Shown here: one piece after another, positions 9,396-17,700 of the stretch
How the letters are laid out: the number at the start of each line of letters is the position of its first letter
Numbering within the stretch: position 1 is the stretch's first letter
Origin: Rhizobium herbae
Lineage (GTDB): Bacteria; Pseudomonadota; Alphaproteobacteria; Rhizobiales; Rhizobiaceae
Assembly: GCF_019511375.1 (NCBI RefSeq)
Contig: NZ_JAEUAO010000003.1
Location: 186,001 to 250,000 of the forward strand
Reading direction: 5' to 3'
DNA length: 64,000 nucleotides
Program-made: the position numbers and the translations under genes
The notes under the pieces: generated by a model
Databases searched by the model: none
Told to the model about the DNA's origin: nothing
Seen by the model: the letters and a program-made list of their open reading frames with translations, nothing else

Positions 9396-9519
9396 AAAAT
9401 CAAAATGCCTGCCGCGGGAGGAGGTGCGGCAGGCTTTCCGAAAAGAACCGAACAGCGACTGGGAGGAGGAAGTGGGCCGTCTAAAACCCGAAGCTTTGCG
9501 GGAGGAGGTGCATCGCTTC
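9396..9519 (-). ncRNA. alpha-r14 / NfeR1-type small RNA with three anti-Shine-Dalgarno loops
   Basis: Three copies of CCTCCTCCC occur on the minus strand, each in or next to a predicted hairpin loop. The first is inside a GAAGC/GCTTC stem (about 9491-9520). The second is in a short ACT/AGT stem (about 9457-9475). The third is in a perfect 9-bp GCCTGCCGC/GCGGCAGGC stem (9407-9434) followed by ATTTTGATTTT, which forms the terminator. This matches the alpha-r14 family (Smr14C2, NfeR1 in Sinorhizobium), about 120-125 nt long with repeated aSD motifs. The 5' end near 9519 follows from the promoter upstream. Family members bind ribosome sites of mRNAs, often of ABC transporters. That is known of the family, not shown here. 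Confidence 0.8.
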
Positions 9520-9525
9520 GATGGT

Positions 9526-9553
9526 TTGATACACCGACCCTGCAGTGTGCCAA
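9526..9553 (-). promoter_or_regulatory. Promoter of the alpha-r14-type sRNA
   Basis: On the minus strand TTGGCA (9553-9548) and TATCAA (9531-9526) are spaced by 16 bp. Transcription would start about six to seven bases on, near 9519, and give an RNA of roughly 124 nt, the length expected for the family. Confidence 0.5.
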
Positions 9554-9649
9554 TGTCTTCTGCCGCACTGCAGCTATGCACGAATTGCATGTCGGAAAGG
9601 CCCGGAAGAAAACGCCGATCTGATCGACCCAAGGCATGGAAATCGACGC

Positions 9650-9676
9650 AAAAACGCCCGCGTCATTAGCGGGCGT
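9650..9676 (-). terminator. Rho-independent terminator of the DUF1127 gene
   Basis: On the minus strand an 8-bp stem ACGCCCGC/GCGGGCGT with a 7-base loop is followed by a run of five T. It lies 31 bp beyond the stop codon of the DUF1127 gene. Confidence 0.85.
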
Positions 9677-9706
9677 CGAGCAGTCTGAAGATCAAATACT
9701 GTGCGG

Positions 9707-9853
9707 TTAGCGCGCGACCGATGCGCGCGCCACGCTGCGGATATCGGCGCGGTCGATGCCGAGGTCCTGCAGTTCACGGCTGGACATGCGGCTGAGTTCG
9801 TTGACTGTCTGACGGAACTTGCGCCAATTGTTGAAGGAGCGTGCTACGTTCAT
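9707..9853 (-). CDS. DUF1127 small protein
   Basis: A 48-residue protein beginning MNVARSFNNWRKF, with a basic amphipathic N-terminal half and the DUF1127 (YjiS-like) signature in LSRMSSRELQDLGIDRADI. The start at 9853 is set by an AAAGGGGATC ribosome site just upstream. A longer in-frame start further upstream adds residues that do not resemble the family. DUF1127 proteins are abundant in rhizobia. Some short arginine-rich members influence phosphate and carbon metabolism or RNA turnover, but the role of this one is unknown. The gene has its own terminator and is transcribed towards the sRNA. Confidence 0.85.
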   Translation of the reverse strand: MNVARSFNNWRKFRQTVNELSRMSSRELQDLGIDRADIRSVARASVAR

Positions 9854-10285
9854 GATGATCCCCTTTCCTGAGGGCTGTCTGACGTCACCAATCTTGCTTG
9901 GTCCGGCGTCGTTTGGATGATTGGAACATAGATGGCTCAATCGGTTTAAAACAGTGACAATCCCTCGCACCACCTATGCACTGGGCGCATGGAACGTTAC
10001 TTTTTTGCACGAAATGCTCGTTTTTTAAGCCCCCCGATCAAAATCCGTCGGAGGGTGGGTTGTTTACCGTTGATCTGCCAGCGCTTCAACTATGCCGGTT
10101 TTGGCGTTGGCCATGCCCAGATAGCCACTGTCGAAAGGTCACAAAATCCCCATGCTCCCGATGTGACACCGAGCCGCTGGTAACTTTAGAGGCAGGAGGC
10201 GCCCAACGAATGTGCAAGTGCATGCACTTTACGCCAGGGAAAGTTTGCCCCTCGGATACACTCCCATGAAATCATAGGCTTAACG
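9854..10285. other. Non-coding region upstream of the guanidine operon
   Basis: About 430 bp between the divergent DUF1127 and guanidine operons. Apart from a 14-bp palindrome at 10216-10229 I see no gene and no repeat in it. Short open frames across it have no ribosome site. Confidence 0.4.
10216..10229. promoter_or_regulatory. 14-bp palindrome upstream of the sigma-54 promoter
   Basis: AAGTGCATGCACTT is a perfect palindrome about 60-75 bp before the sigma-54 box. RpoN promoters need an upstream activator. This spot is at a usual enhancer distance, but the arms do not fit the NtrC consensus (GCAC then GTGC separated by about 7-9 bp), so the binding factor is uncertain. Confidence 0.3.
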
Positions 10286-10286
10286 A

Positions 10287-10302
10287 TTGGCACGCAGCTT
10301 GC
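10287..10302 (+). promoter_or_regulatory. Sigma-54 (RpoN) promoter of the guanidine operon
   Basis: TTGGCACGCAGCTTGC matches the -24/-12 consensus (TGGCACG-N4-TTGC), with the invariant GG at 10289-10290 and GC at 10301-10302. The predicted start of transcription, about 10314, lies a few bases before the riboswitch P1 stem. Promoter and aptamer positions therefore fit each other. This implies nitrogen-dependent transcription, probably through NtrC. Confidence 0.8.
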
Positions 10303-10315
10303 GTGTATAGTCGTC

Positions 10316-10437
10316 GAGTTGGTGGCTAGGGTTCCGGCGCTTTTCAAAAGCGTGCTGGTCCGAGAGCTGCCACCGGTTGGGGAGACATCCCGCCGGGTGC
10401 ACGGCGGGACAAAAGCCCGGGAGACCTCGTTAGCCAA
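10316..10437 (+). promoter_or_regulatory. Guanidine-I (ykkC) riboswitch aptamer
   Basis: The conserved ykkC landmarks appear in order: CTAGGGTTCCG (from 10326), a short hairpin, GGTCCGAGAG (from 10357), then ACGGCGGGACAAAAGCCCGGG (about 10400-10421) and GAGA. P1 forms between TTGG.GGCTA near 10319 and TTAGCCAA ending at 10437. The downstream genes (guanidine carboxylase, carboxyguanidine deiminase proteins, allophanate hydrolase, ABC importer) are the standard regulon of this class. Guanidine binding should switch expression on. Confidence 0.92.
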
Positions 10438-10476
10438 GGGATTGGCGGCGCGATGGTCCATGCCGATCCCTTTTTT
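10436..10476 (+). terminator. Riboswitch expression-platform terminator
   Basis: AAGGGATTGGC (10436-10446) pairs with GCCGATCCCTT (10462-10472) with one G-U pair. The loop can itself pair as ATGG/CCAT. A run of six T follows at 10471-10476. The two A residues at the 5' base also belong to the 3' strand of riboswitch P1, so ligand-stabilised P1 competes with the terminator. That is the logic of a genetic ON switch. Confidence 0.85.
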
Positions 10477-10502
10477 GAAGAAAAGCAAAAAGGGGAAATG
10501 CA

Positions 10503-11576
10503 ATGCAGATTTTTTCGAAAATGCTCTCGATCACCGCGCTTGTCGCTTCGCTGGCGGTCGGTATGACGTCCAACGCCGTCGCTGCACCAAAGACCGATTT
10601 CAAGGTCGCCTGGTCGATCTATGTCGGTTGGATGCCGTGGGGTTACGCGTCAGACAATGGGATCGTAAAAAAATGGGCCGACAAATACGGCCTCACGATC
10701 GAAGTCACCCAGTTCAACGATTACGTGGAATCGATGAACCAGTACACCGCCGGCGCCTTCGATGCCGTCACGCTCACCAACATGGACGGTCTCTCGATTC
10801 CGGCAGCCGGTGGGGTCGATACGACGGCCGTCATCGTCGGCGACTTCTCCAACGGCAACGACGCAGTCATTCTCAAGGACAAGGCGAGCCTTGCAGATGT
10901 GAAGGGCCAGAACGTCAATCTCGTCGAATTTTCCGTCTCGCACTATCTGCTCGCCCGGGCGCTTGAAAGCCTCAAGCTGAGTGAAAAGGACGTGAAGGTG
11001 ATCAACACCTCTGACGCCGACATGGTCAGCGCCTACAAGACGAAGGATGTTTCGGCAGTCGTCACCTGGAACCCGCTCGTTGCGACCATTCTCGAAGATC
11101 CGACGGCCAAAAAGGTTTTCGACAGCTCGCAAATCCCCGGCGAAATCATCGACCTGATGGTCGCCAATACCGACGTGCTGAAGGACAATCCGAACTTCGG
11201 CAAGGCGCTCGCCGGCATCTGGTATGAAACCGCAGCGCTGATGACGGCAGATACCGACGAGGGCAAGGCGGCGCGCGAAGCGATGGGCTCTGCATCCGGA
11301 ACCGATCTGAAGGGCTTCGAAGCCCAGCTCGCCGCCACCAAGCTGTTCGACAAGCCCGCCGACGCGGTTGCCTTTACGGCGTCGCCGAGCCTGCCGAAGA
11401 CGATGGACCTCGTGCGCAACTTCCTGTTCGAAAAGGGATTGCTCGGCAGCGGAGCGGCCTCGGCGGATGTCATTGGCATCGAAATGCCCGATGGCAAGGT
11501 TCTCGGCGATAGCGGTAACGTCAAGCTGCGCTTCACCGATACCTACATGAAGGCCGCGGCCGACGGCTCGCTCTGA
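10503..11576 (+). CDS. Guanidine-operon ABC transporter substrate-binding protein (NMT1/SsuA-like)
   Basis: A 357-residue periplasmic protein with a signal peptide (residues 1-28, ending SNAVAAP) and the fold-typical segments VAWSIYVGWMPWGYA and FSVSHYLLARALE. It belongs to the nitrate/taurine-like NMT1 group that accompanies urea-carboxylase-type operons. Because the operon starts with a guanidine-I riboswitch, the likely ligand is guanidine rather than urea; that is an inference. The start is supported by AAGGGGAA about seven bases upstream. It is followed by a hairpin before the permease gene. Confidence 0.88.
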   Translation: MQIFSKMLSITALVASLAVGMTSNAVAAPKTDFKVAWSIYVGWMPWGYASDNGIVKKWADKYGLTIEVTQFNDYVESMNQYTAGAFDAVTLTNMDGLSIPAAGGVDTTAVIVGDFSNGNDAVILKDKASLADVKGQNVNLVEFSVSHYLLARALESLKLSEKDVKVINTSDADMVSAYKTKDVSAVVTWNPLVATILEDPTAKKVFDSSQIPGEIIDLMVANTDVLKDNPNFGKALAGIWYETAALMTADTDEGKAAREAMGSASGTDLKGFEAQLAATKLFDKPADAVAFTASPSLPKTMDLVRNFLFEKGLLGSGAASADVIGIEMPDGKVLGDSGNVKLRFTDTYMKAAADGSL

Positions 11577-11590
11577 GCGTTGCGCCGATC

Positions 11591-11615
11591 GGCGGTGCGG
11601 GTTTACCGCGCCGCC
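11591..11615 (+). other. Intercistronic hairpin after the binding-protein gene
   Basis: GGCGGTGCGG (11591-11600) and CCGCGCCGCC (11606-11615) form a 10-bp stem with one mismatch and a GTTTA loop. No T-run follows. Hairpins in this place often protect the binding-protein mRNA and reduce read-through, which makes the binding protein more abundant than the membrane parts. Confidence 0.55.
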
Positions 11616-11643
11616 CTCTTCCCTTCATCAGCGGAGCCATGTC

Positions 11644-12459
11644 ATGCGCTGGATCAACACCAGGCCGAACCGAGGCGCACAACTTGCCCTCATGCTTCTG
11701 CCCTTCGTCCTGCTGGTTGCCGCCTATGCGGCGGGATCGGCGGCGCGGCTGGCGGAAAATGCCAATGACAAGCTGCTGCCCGGCCTCACGGGTTTTGCCG
11801 ACGCCGTCAACCGGCTGGCGTTCCTGCCGGATGCGCGCACAGGCGACTATCTGCTCTGGTCCGATACGGCCGCAAGCTTGATCCGGCTTTTCGCAGGTCT
11901 CGGCATTTCGACCGTGACGGCGCTGCTGATCGGCATGGCAATCGGCATGCTGCCCTATCTTCGGGCGCTGCTCGCCCCCTTCGTCGCCGCCGTTTCCATG
12001 GTGCCGCCGCTTGCGCTCTTGCCCATTCTGTTCATCGTCATGGGGCTTGGCGAAGCCTCAAAAATCGCACTGATCACCATCGGCGTCGCGCCGACGATGA
12101 TCCGCGACCTGGCGTTGAAGGCGTTGGAACTGCCACGCGAGCAGATCGTCAAGGCGGAAACGCTGGGCGGCTCCTCGTGGCAGATCGCCCTTCGCGTCGT
12201 GCTGCCGCAGATCCTGCCGCGGCTGGTCACTTGCGTGCGGCTGCAGCTCGGTCCAGCCTGGCTGTTCCTCATTGCAGCGGAGGCCATTTCGTCAGATTCC
12301 GGGCTCGGCTACCGCATCTTCCTTGTCCGCCGTTACCTGTCCATGGACGTGATCTTTCCCTACGTCGTCTGGATCACCCTGCTTGCCGTTCTGACCAACT
12401 TCGTCCTCGACCGGATCCGCATCGCCGTCTTTCCCTGGTCCGAACTGGAGAAGCAGTGA
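11644..12459 (+). CDS. Guanidine-operon ABC transporter permease
   Basis: A 271-residue inner-membrane permease of the SsuC/TauC type. It has about six hydrophobic segments, the first at about residues 13-33. The conserved EAA-like loop lies around ALELPREQIVKAETLGGSS, which contacts the ATPase. Its stop overlaps the ATPase start (ATGA). It probably works as a homodimer with the binding protein and ATPase of this operon to import guanidine. Confidence 0.88.
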   Translation: MRWINTRPNRGAQLALMLLPFVLLVAAYAAGSAARLAENANDKLLPGLTGFADAVNRLAFLPDARTGDYLLWSDTAASLIRLFAGLGISTVTALLIGMAIGMLPYLRALLAPFVAAVSMVPPLALLPILFIVMGLGEASKIALITIGVAPTMIRDLALKALELPREQIVKAETLGGSSWQIALRVVLPQILPRLVTCVRLQLGPAWLFLIAAEAISSDSGLGYRIFLVRRYLSMDVIFPYVVWITLLAVLTNFVLDRIRIAVFPWSELEKQ

Positions 12460-13286
12460 TGAGCGAACTGATCATCGACAGCGTCTGGAAGGAATATGGC
12501 GATCAGATCGTGCTGGAGAACGTGTCGCTGACAGTCGCTTCGCGCGCCTTCGTCGCGCTCGTCGGCCCCTCCGGCTGCGGCAAGTCGACCTTCCTGCGCA
12601 TGCTTCTTGGCCAGGAGCGGCCCACCAGGGGCACGATCCTCTTGGATGGCGAGCCGCTGCCGGCTGAACCGGGTCCGGATCGCGGCGTCGTGTTCCAGCG
12701 CTATTCGGTCTTTCCGCATCTGACGGTGCTCGGCAATGTCCTGCTCGGCAAGGAACTGATGGCCTCGAAATTCAAGGCAAGGCTTTTCGGCCAGGCGCGG
12801 CGGTCGGCGATCGACGAAGCTCGGCAACTTATCACTGAAGTTGGCCTTTCCGGCGCAGAAACCAAATACCCGGCACAGCTTTCCGGCGGCATGCAGCAAC
12901 GACTGGCGCTGGCACAGGCGCTGATCATGAAACCCAAGGTGCTGCTCCTCGACGAGCCGTTCGGGGCGCTCGATCCCGGCATCCGCGCCGAGATCCACAC
13001 GCTGATGAAACGGCTATGGAACGAAACCCGGATGACCGTCGTCATGGTCACGCACGACATGCGGGAGGCCTTCACGCTGGCCACCCGTGTCGTCGCCTTC
13101 GAGCGGCCGCGCGACCGGCCGGAAGAGAAGGAGCGCTACGGCGCCACGATCACACGGGACATTTCCATCTGGCCGCCCCGCCGCGCGGGCGAGCTTTCCC
13201 ACTTCAGCCCTGACCGGGACGGCCCGGTCGTCTTGCAGGGGCCTCGCCGGGACGACCCGTCTTCCAGCCCGTCAGGAGTTAGATAG
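12459..13286 (+). CDS. Guanidine-operon ABC transporter ATP-binding protein
   Basis: A 275-residue single-domain ATPase of the SsuB/TauB group. Walker A GPSGCGKST is at about residues 38-46. The signature is LSGGMQQRLALAQAL, Walker B is VLLLDEPFGALD, and the H-loop is in VMVTHDMREA. I place the start at ATG 12459, overlapping the permease stop by one base pair of codons (ATGA). The longer open frame upstream lies inside the permease gene and is not coding. A C-terminal ~40-residue tail (ISIWPPRRAG onwards) follows the ATPase core. Confidence 0.9.
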   Translation: MSELIIDSVWKEYGDQIVLENVSLTVASRAFVALVGPSGCGKSTFLRMLLGQERPTRGTILLDGEPLPAEPGPDRGVVFQRYSVFPHLTVLGNVLLGKELMASKFKARLFGQARRSAIDEARQLITEVGLSGAETKYPAQLSGGMQQRLALAQALIMKPKVLLLDEPFGALDPGIRAEIHTLMKRLWNETRMTVVMVTHDMREAFTLATRVVAFERPRDRPEEKERYGATITRDISIWPPRRAGELSHFSPDRDGPVVLQGPRRDDPSSSPSGVR

Positions 13287-13288
13287 CC

Positions 13289-14107
13289 ATGCATGTTAGA
13301 CGTTCCGCAGAGGAAATTGCAGCCAACCGGCAGCGTTACGAAGAACATCAGAAGAAAGGATTGGAGTTCGCTCCCAAGGCACTTCCGTCACCGAGCTCCC
13401 TTCCCGCGCCAGCGATCGAGCCAACAGCGATCATCCATCGGGAAACGATCCCCGGCGGCTGGTACTGGTCGACCCGTGTGAATCGCGGCGAAGCCCTTCG
13501 CATAGAGCAGCAGGACGGCGCCTCGACCGTTGCGCTGATCGCCTGGAACGCCAATGACACCAGCGAGAGGCTCAATCTGGTGGATACCGTCAAGGTTCAG
13601 TGGACGACGGCGCTCGGCAAGGGCCGGGTGATCTTCTCGGACATGGGCCGCGTGATGTTTTCGATGATCGAGGATAGCTCCGGCGCGCATGACTGCCTGA
13701 TGGGCGGATCGACGGCAGCTTCGAACGCCGCCAAATATCCGGGCGCCAAGACCCGCAACACGCGGGACAACTTCATCCTGGCGGCCGGCAAGATCGGCCT
13801 GGATCGCCGCGACATTCCGGCCGTGCTCAATCTCTTTGCGCCAGTCCGCATCGACGATGCCGGTGGTTTCCGCTGGCAAGGCGAGATGTCCAACAGTGGC
13901 GGCTATGTCGACATGCGCGCCGAGATGGACATGCTCGTCTGCCTTTCCACGTGCCCGCACCCGCTCGATCCCAATCCCGTCTATGCACCCGCACCGGTGA
14001 GCGTTACCCGGTTCCGCGCCGCCGCTCCGGCCGCAGGCGATCTTGCCCGCACGGCAACCGCAGAGGCCGCGCGCGGCTTCGAGAACAACGCCATGATGCA
14101 GGCTTGA
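13289..14107 (+). CDS. DUF1989 protein, urea-amidolyase-associated protein 1 (carboxyguanidine deiminase subunit)
   Basis: A 272-residue DUF1989 protein of the UAAP1 type. Conserved DUF1989 pieces are GGWYWSTRVNRGEALRIEQ, IAWNANDTSERLN, SSGAHDCLMGG and a metal-binding-like C-terminal MLVCLSTCPHPLDP. In guanidine operons UAAP1 and UAAP2 together form the deiminase that turns carboxyguanidine into allophanate and ammonia. That is known for the family, and the assignment here rests on the riboswitch and operon. It starts 2 bp after the ATPase stop and is followed 12 bp later by its partner. Confidence 0.88.
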   Translation: MHVRRSAEEIAANRQRYEEHQKKGLEFAPKALPSPSSLPAPAIEPTAIIHRETIPGGWYWSTRVNRGEALRIEQQDGASTVALIAWNANDTSERLNLVDTVKVQWTTALGKGRVIFSDMGRVMFSMIEDSSGAHDCLMGGSTAASNAAKYPGAKTRNTRDNFILAAGKIGLDRRDIPAVLNLFAPVRIDDAGGFRWQGEMSNSGGYVDMRAEMDMLVCLSTCPHPLDPNPVYAPAPVSVTRFRAAAPAAGDLARTATAEAARGFENNAMMQA

Positions 14108-14119
14108 GGACGGCGAACC

Positions 14120-14782
14120 ATGACCGATTTCATTCAGACTTCCCCGGCACGCACCCTAGAAAATGCAGCGCAGGATCATTTCATTCCGGCCGAAGCGCCA
14201 TGGTCAGGTATCGTGCGCAAGGGACAGACCATCCGTATCGAAGACAGCTATGGCCAGCAGGCGGTGGACACGCTCTTCTACAAGGCTGACGATTTTTCCG
14301 AGCGCTATTCCAATCAGGACACGATGCGGGAACAGGGCGCAGCCTATGTCGGCACCGGCACACGGATCGTCTCCAACGAAGGCCGCACGATGCTGACGAT
14401 GACGGCCGACAGCTGTGGCCGCCACGACACCTCGGCTGGCGCCTGCTCCTGCGAGAGCAACACCGTGCGCTTCGGCCACGGCACCAAGTACCTGCACGCC
14501 TGCCGCGACAACTTCGTGATCGAGGTTACGAAACACGGGATGAACAAGCGCGACATCGTGCCGAATATCAACTTCTTCATGAACGTGCCGATCAGCCCCG
14601 ATGGCAAGATGACCATCGTCGACGGCATCTCAGCGCCTGGCGACTTCGTCGAGCTGGTGGCCGAGATGGACGTGCTCTGCGTCATCTCCAACTGCCCGCA
14701 GATCAACAATCCCTGCAACGGCTTCGATCCGACGCCGATTCGCGTGCTGATCTGGGACGCCGCATCGGACGCCGAGGCATGA
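14120..14782 (+). CDS. DUF1989 protein, urea-amidolyase-associated protein 2 (carboxyguanidine deiminase subunit)
   Basis: A 220-residue DUF1989 protein of the UAAP2 type. Recognisable segments are RIEDSYGQQAVDTLFY, SCGRHDTSAGACSCESN, YLHACRDNFVIEV and MDVLCVISNCPQINNPCNGFDP, where clustered Cys and His could bind metal. It is homologous to the upstream protein, and the pair is thought to act as one deiminase. The stop overlaps the start of the carboxylase gene by 4 bp, so the two steps are translationally coupled. Confidence 0.88.
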   Translation: MTDFIQTSPARTLENAAQDHFIPAEAPWSGIVRKGQTIRIEDSYGQQAVDTLFYKADDFSERYSNQDTMREQGAAYVGTGTRIVSNEGRTMLTMTADSCGRHDTSAGACSCESNTVRFGHGTKYLHACRDNFVIEVTKHGMNKRDIVPNINFFMNVPISPDGKMTIVDGISAPGDFVELVAEMDVLCVISNCPQINNPCNGFDPTPIRVLIWDAASDAEA

Positions 14783-17700
14783 GCATGTTCAACAAGGTCC
14801 TCATCGCCAACAGGGGCGAAATCGCCGTCCGGGTCATCCGGACATTGAAAACAATGGGCATCGCCTCGGTCGCCGTCTATTCCGACGCCGACCGCTTTGC
14901 CACGGCAACGCGCCTGGCTGACGAAGCGATACGCCTTGGCCCGTCGCCCGCCACCGAAAGCTATCTCGACGTCGACGCCGTCATTGCCGCCTGCAAGGCC
15001 ACGGGCGCAGACGCCGTGCACCCCGGCTACGGCTTTCTTTCGGAAAACATCGTCTTTGCAGAACGGCTGGCTGCCGAGGGCATTGCCTTCATCGGCCCGC
15101 GACCGGAACATCTTTCGGCATTTGGGCTCAAACACACGGCTCGCGACCTGGCCAGATCCAGCGGCGTCCCGCTTCTGCCGGGCAGCAGCCTGCTGGAAAG
15201 CGCCGAAGAAGCGCTCACAGCTGCCGAAATTGTCGGCTATCCGGTGATGCTGAAATCAACGGCCGGCGGCGGCGGCATCGGCATGCAGTTGTGCGCGGAT
15301 GCCGCCGCGCTGCATGCTGCCTTCGAAAGCGTGCAACGCACGGCACGCGCCAGCTTCGGCGATGCCCGCGTCTATATCGAACGCTTCGTCGCCGATGCCC
15401 GCCACGTCGAGGTGCAGATTTTTGGCGACGGCAAGGGCAAGGTCGTGGCGCTCGGTGAACGGGATTGCTCTCTACAGCGCCGCAACCAGAAGGTCGTCGA
15501 GGAAACCCCGGCACCCGGCCTTGCCGCTGCCACGCGCACCCGCCTGCATCAGGCGGCGGTCGATCTGGGTAGCTCGGTTTCCTACGCCTCAGCCGGCACG
15601 GTCGAATTCATCTACGATCCTGTGCGAGAGGAATTCTACTTCCTCGAGGTCAACACCCGGCTGCAGGTCGAACACCCCGTTACCGAAGCCGTCTTCGGTA
15701 TCGATCTGGTCGAATGGATGATCCGGCAGGCAGCGGGCGAGGATGTGCTTTCGGCCGCAGAACTCTTGAACCCGAAGGGTGCGGCAATCGAGGTGCGCGT
15801 CTATGCCGAGATGCCGCATGCCGATTTCCGCCCGAGCGCCGGTCTGCTGACGGAAGTCGTATTCCCACAGGACGTTCGCGTCGACAGCTGGATCGAGACA
15901 GGCACGGAGGTGACGCCGTTCTACGATCCGATGCTTGCCAAAATCATCGTCGCGGCCGACGACCGGCCGGCGGCGATCGCAAAGCTTCAGGCAGCCCTTG
16001 CCACGACGTCGATCACCGGGATCGAGACCAATCTCGACTATCTTCGTGAGATTGCTGCATCCGATCTCCTCGCAAGCGGCAGGGTGGCAACGACAGCGCT
16101 GCGCGATTTCATGTTCGTACCGGATGTCATCGAGGTCCTGTCACCCGGTGCGCAATCCAGTCTCCAGGAACTGCCCGGCCGTCTTGGCCTCTGGCATGTG
16201 GGCGTCCCGCCAAGCGGGCCGATGGACGAGCGCTCTTTCCGTCATGCCAATCGTCTTGTTGGCAACGATGATACGACCGCTGCCCTGGAGCTGACCGTGT
16301 CCGGCCCGACACTCAGGTTCTACACCGATGCGGTGATTGCGCTCGGGGGAGCGCAGATGTCGATGACCTGTGACGGGAATGAGTTGCCGCACAACACGGC
16401 TGTGACAATTCGTGCGGGGCAAGTCCTGTCGATTGGTGCGATCGACGGCCCAGGCCAGCGCGCTTATCTCGCAGTCGCCGGCGGTTTCACCGCGCCGGTC
16501 GTGCTAGGCTCCCGCGCGACCTTCGGCCTCGGCCAGTTTGGCGGCAACGCCACCGGCGCGCTGAAGACGGGCCATGTGCTGCATCTTGCGCGGCAGACAC
16601 CGGTAAAACCACCGCTGGCCGCGAACGAGCCCGCCGATCTCACTCGCGAATGGGACGTCGGCGTTCTCTACGGCCCCCATGGCGCACCGGATTTCTTTCA
16701 GCAGGGCGACATCGACACGCTGTTTTTGACCTCCTACGAAGTGCATTTCAACAGCGCCCGCACCGGCGTCCGCCTCATTGGCCCGGCGCCGCGATGGGCG
16801 CGCAGCGATGGTGGCGAAGCGGGGTTGCATCCTTCCAACCTGCATGACAACGCCTATGCGGTCGGCGCCATCGATTTCACCGGCGACATGCCAATTATTC
16901 TCGGCCCCGACGGACCGAGCCTCGGCGGCTTCGTCTGCCCGGCGGTAATCGCCCGCGACGAGCAATGGAAGATGGGCCAGTTCAAGCCCGGCGACCAAAT
17001 CCGCTTTCATGCCGTTGTGCGCAGCGAAGACCCTGTCGCCGGTCCTGCCGTCCATGCGTCTGCGCCGGATATCGGCTCGCCTATCGTCGGGACGCACAAC
17101 ACCGGGCCCGTCTCCGTCGTCTACCGCCGCCAGGGAGACGACAATCTCCTCGTCGAATATGGCCCGATGGCGCTCGATATCGCGCTCAGGCTGCGCGTTC
17201 ACCTGCTGATGCAGGCCATCGCGGAAGCCCGCCTGCCAGGTCTCCTCGATCTGACGCCCGGCATCCGGTCGCTGCAGATCCATTATGATGGAACAACGTT
17301 GACAAGAAAGCGCCTGCTCGGACTGTTGGCGGATATAGAGACCAGTCTGCCGCCCGCACATGCGGTGACAGTGCCGAGCCGCATCGTGCATCTGCCATTG
17401 TCATGGAGCGATCCGGATGCCGAGCTTGCCATGCGCAAGTATCAGGAGTTGGTCCGCCCGAACGCGCCCTGGTGCCCCTCGAACATCGAGTTCATTCGCC
17501 GCATCAATGGGCTTGCCGACGAGCAGGCGGTGAAGGACATCGTTTTTGACGCCAGCTATCTGGTTCTCGGTCTCGGCGACGTCTATCTCGGGGCGCCGGT
17601 CGCAACACCCGTCGATCCACGTCACCGGCTCGTCACCACAAAGTACAATCCGGCCCGCACCTGGACCCCGGAAAATGCCGTCGGCATCGGTGGAGCCTAT

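Noticed and set aside
9230-9669. Several overlapping frames on both strands across the sRNA
   Set aside because: The sequence is explained by hairpins, aSD repeats and a terminator; the frames have no ribosome sites and no family match.
10319-10966. A 215-codon frame running through the riboswitch and into the binding-protein gene
   Set aside because: It crosses a structured regulatory RNA and the true frame of the transporter protein.
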